Shown here one piece after another: positions 45,822 through 46,509 of a stretch of DNA of 46,509 nt. The stretch comes from Novosphingobium sp. 32-60-15 (GTDB taxonomy: Bacteria > Pseudomonadota > Alphaproteobacteria > Sphingomonadales > Sphingomonadaceae). Every line of letters begins with the position of its first letter. Position 1 is the stretch's first letter. The stretch is taken from assembly GCF_002280675.1 (NCBI RefSeq), contig NZ_NCEN01000025.1, forward strand, positions 1 through 46,509. The letters are read 5' to 3'. Under the pieces are notes generated by a model. That model did no database searches, was not told the origin of the DNA, and saw nothing but the letters and a program-made list of their open reading frames with translations. The translations under genes were made by a program, and so were the position numbers.

Positions 45822-46509
45822 ATGTTTACATGGTTCGAAACAATCGCGCCTATCCGCCAGAAATTTGGCTTCCTGCTCAAGACGCTAGTGTTTGCGGCAT
45901 CTTTGAACTTCGTGGGGATAGGCCTCTCCAGGGCATTTCCCGAAGCGGGACTGGCGGTTTCATTAGGCTTTGCCACGCTGTCGTTCGCGCTGGTCATTAC
46001 CATCATGACCATCGCCGCCGAACGCATTTGCACGCCCTATGTCAACACGGTGGTGCGAATGGAGGCATTGGCCGCTGGTGATACCCGCAGCCCGATCCAG
46101 TACACCCACCATACCGATTGCGTTGGCCGGATGACCAAGGCCATGACCAAATTCAGTGAAACCATTGAAAAGACGACAGACCTTGATACGCAGCAGCGCA
46201 TCATCGCAAAGATGAACCACGCGCTTTCGCGTCTGGCCGAAAACGATCTGACCGCCGAAATTCGCGAGCCCTTCCCCGGCGATTACGAAGACATGCGGGT
46301 CAACTTCAATCGCGGCCTTGGCACAGTATCGGCCACCATGTCCAAAATCCGCGAACTGGCCGAACACGTCCTGCGCGGCAGTGATGAAATCAACGCAGCT
46401 TCGGCCGACTTGGCCCAGCGCAATGAGCGCCAGGCCGCCAATCTGCAGGTCGCCTCAAACGCGATGGGCGGCGTTACCGCAGCGCTGACCAATACGGCAG
46501 CGCAAGCGC
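45822..46509 (+). CDS. Methyl-accepting chemotaxis protein (N-terminal part)
   Basis: The frame runs from the ATG at 45822 off the end of the window (229 codons). Residues about 15-65 hold two membrane helices with a very short loop (LLKTLVFAASLNFVGIGL and LAVSLGFATLSFALVITIMT), so the sensor region is almost absent from the periplasm. A HAMP domain (VVRMEALAAGDTRSPI) and a second HAMP-like repeat (HALSRLAENDLTAEI) follow, then the start of the signalling domain (DEINAASADLAQRNERQAAN). It resembles the frameshifted receptor at 4.3-6.1 kb in its double-HAMP layout. An in-frame stop just upstream fixes the start region. Confidence 0.85.
   Translation, partial: MFTWFETIAPIRQKFGFLLKTLVFAASLNFVGIGLSRAFPEAGLAVSLGFATLSFALVITIMTIAAERICTPYVNTVVRMEALAAGDTRSPIQYTHHTDCVGRMTKAMTKFSETIEKTTDLDTQQRIIAKMNHALSRLAENDLTAEIREPFPGDYEDMRVNFNRGLGTVSATMSKIRELAEHVLRGSDEINAASADLAQRNERQAANLQVASNAMGGVTAALTNTAAQA

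Noticed and set aside
45831..45852. GGTTCGAAAC-like string as a possible tRNA 3' half for the broken tRNA-Val
   Set aside because: It lies inside the chemoreceptor coding sequence, does not pair as a T-arm and has no AGCGCCC acceptor strand.

Overview
The window looks like chromosome of an alphaproteobacterium, most likely a sphingomonad (Novosphingobium-like). The reasons are high GC, abundant TonB-dependent receptors, an NDUFA12-type complex I accessory protein, a ScfR-family propionate regulator beside a methylmalonyl-CoA pathway, and dispersed palindromic repeats of the alphaproteobacterial kind. The taxon is inferred from gene content only.

Layout. 0-6.1 kb: the end of one TonB-dependent receptor, a DUF2332 protein, a second complete receptor and a frameshifted chemoreceptor. 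6.3-12.4 kb: serS, a degenerate LytM (NlpD-like) factor, a two-TM potassium channel, DUF1761, rimO (with a clean 25-residue internal gap) and an HD-GYP protein that has lost its HD histidine. 12.6-15.8 kb: a cyclopropane-synthase-type methyltransferase divergent from an FAD oxidoreductase/DUF1365 pair, a likely membrane-lipid modification module. 15.8-20.6 kb: corA, a flavin monooxygenase, a CinA-like domain protein, a periplasmic cyclophilin, a lipoprotein and a 54-aa ORF. 20.6-23.2 kb: the reverse-strand tRNA-Trp-secE-nusG-rplK-rplA transcription/translation block. 23.3-26.1 kb: aat, DUF2155, NDUFA12, DUF192, recX. 26.2-28.6 kb: a fatty-acyl-AMP ligase and cytochrome c.

28.8-38.6 kb is the metabolic centre of the window. 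On the reverse strand pccB, a thiolase, methylmalonyl-CoA epimerase, methylmalonyl-CoA mutase, a small membrane protein and pccA would carry propionyl-CoA through methylmalonyl-CoA to succinyl-CoA. A divergent ScfR-type regulator sits next to pccB, with TTTGCAAA-like sites in the shared promoter region. A small GIY-YIG nuclease gene on the opposite strand, bracketed by inverted copies of a palindromic repeat, is wedged into this gene row.

38.6-40.6 kb: a long palindromic repeat, a VOC protein and a secreted dipeptidase. From 40,619 the character changes. The 5' half of a tRNA-Val gene is followed by the C-terminal remnant of a tyrosine integrase, a phage-type DUF5131 gene, a divergent compact serine recombinase, a small orphan gene and long gene-poor stretches with lower GC. 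This is a decayed integrative element. An uncharacterised exported protein (44.0-45.3 kb) and the start of another chemoreceptor close the window. No complete, clearly new multi-gene defence or biosynthetic system could be demonstrated. The best leads are the repeat-bounded GIY-YIG unit, the rimO deletion and the tRNA-Val-associated element.
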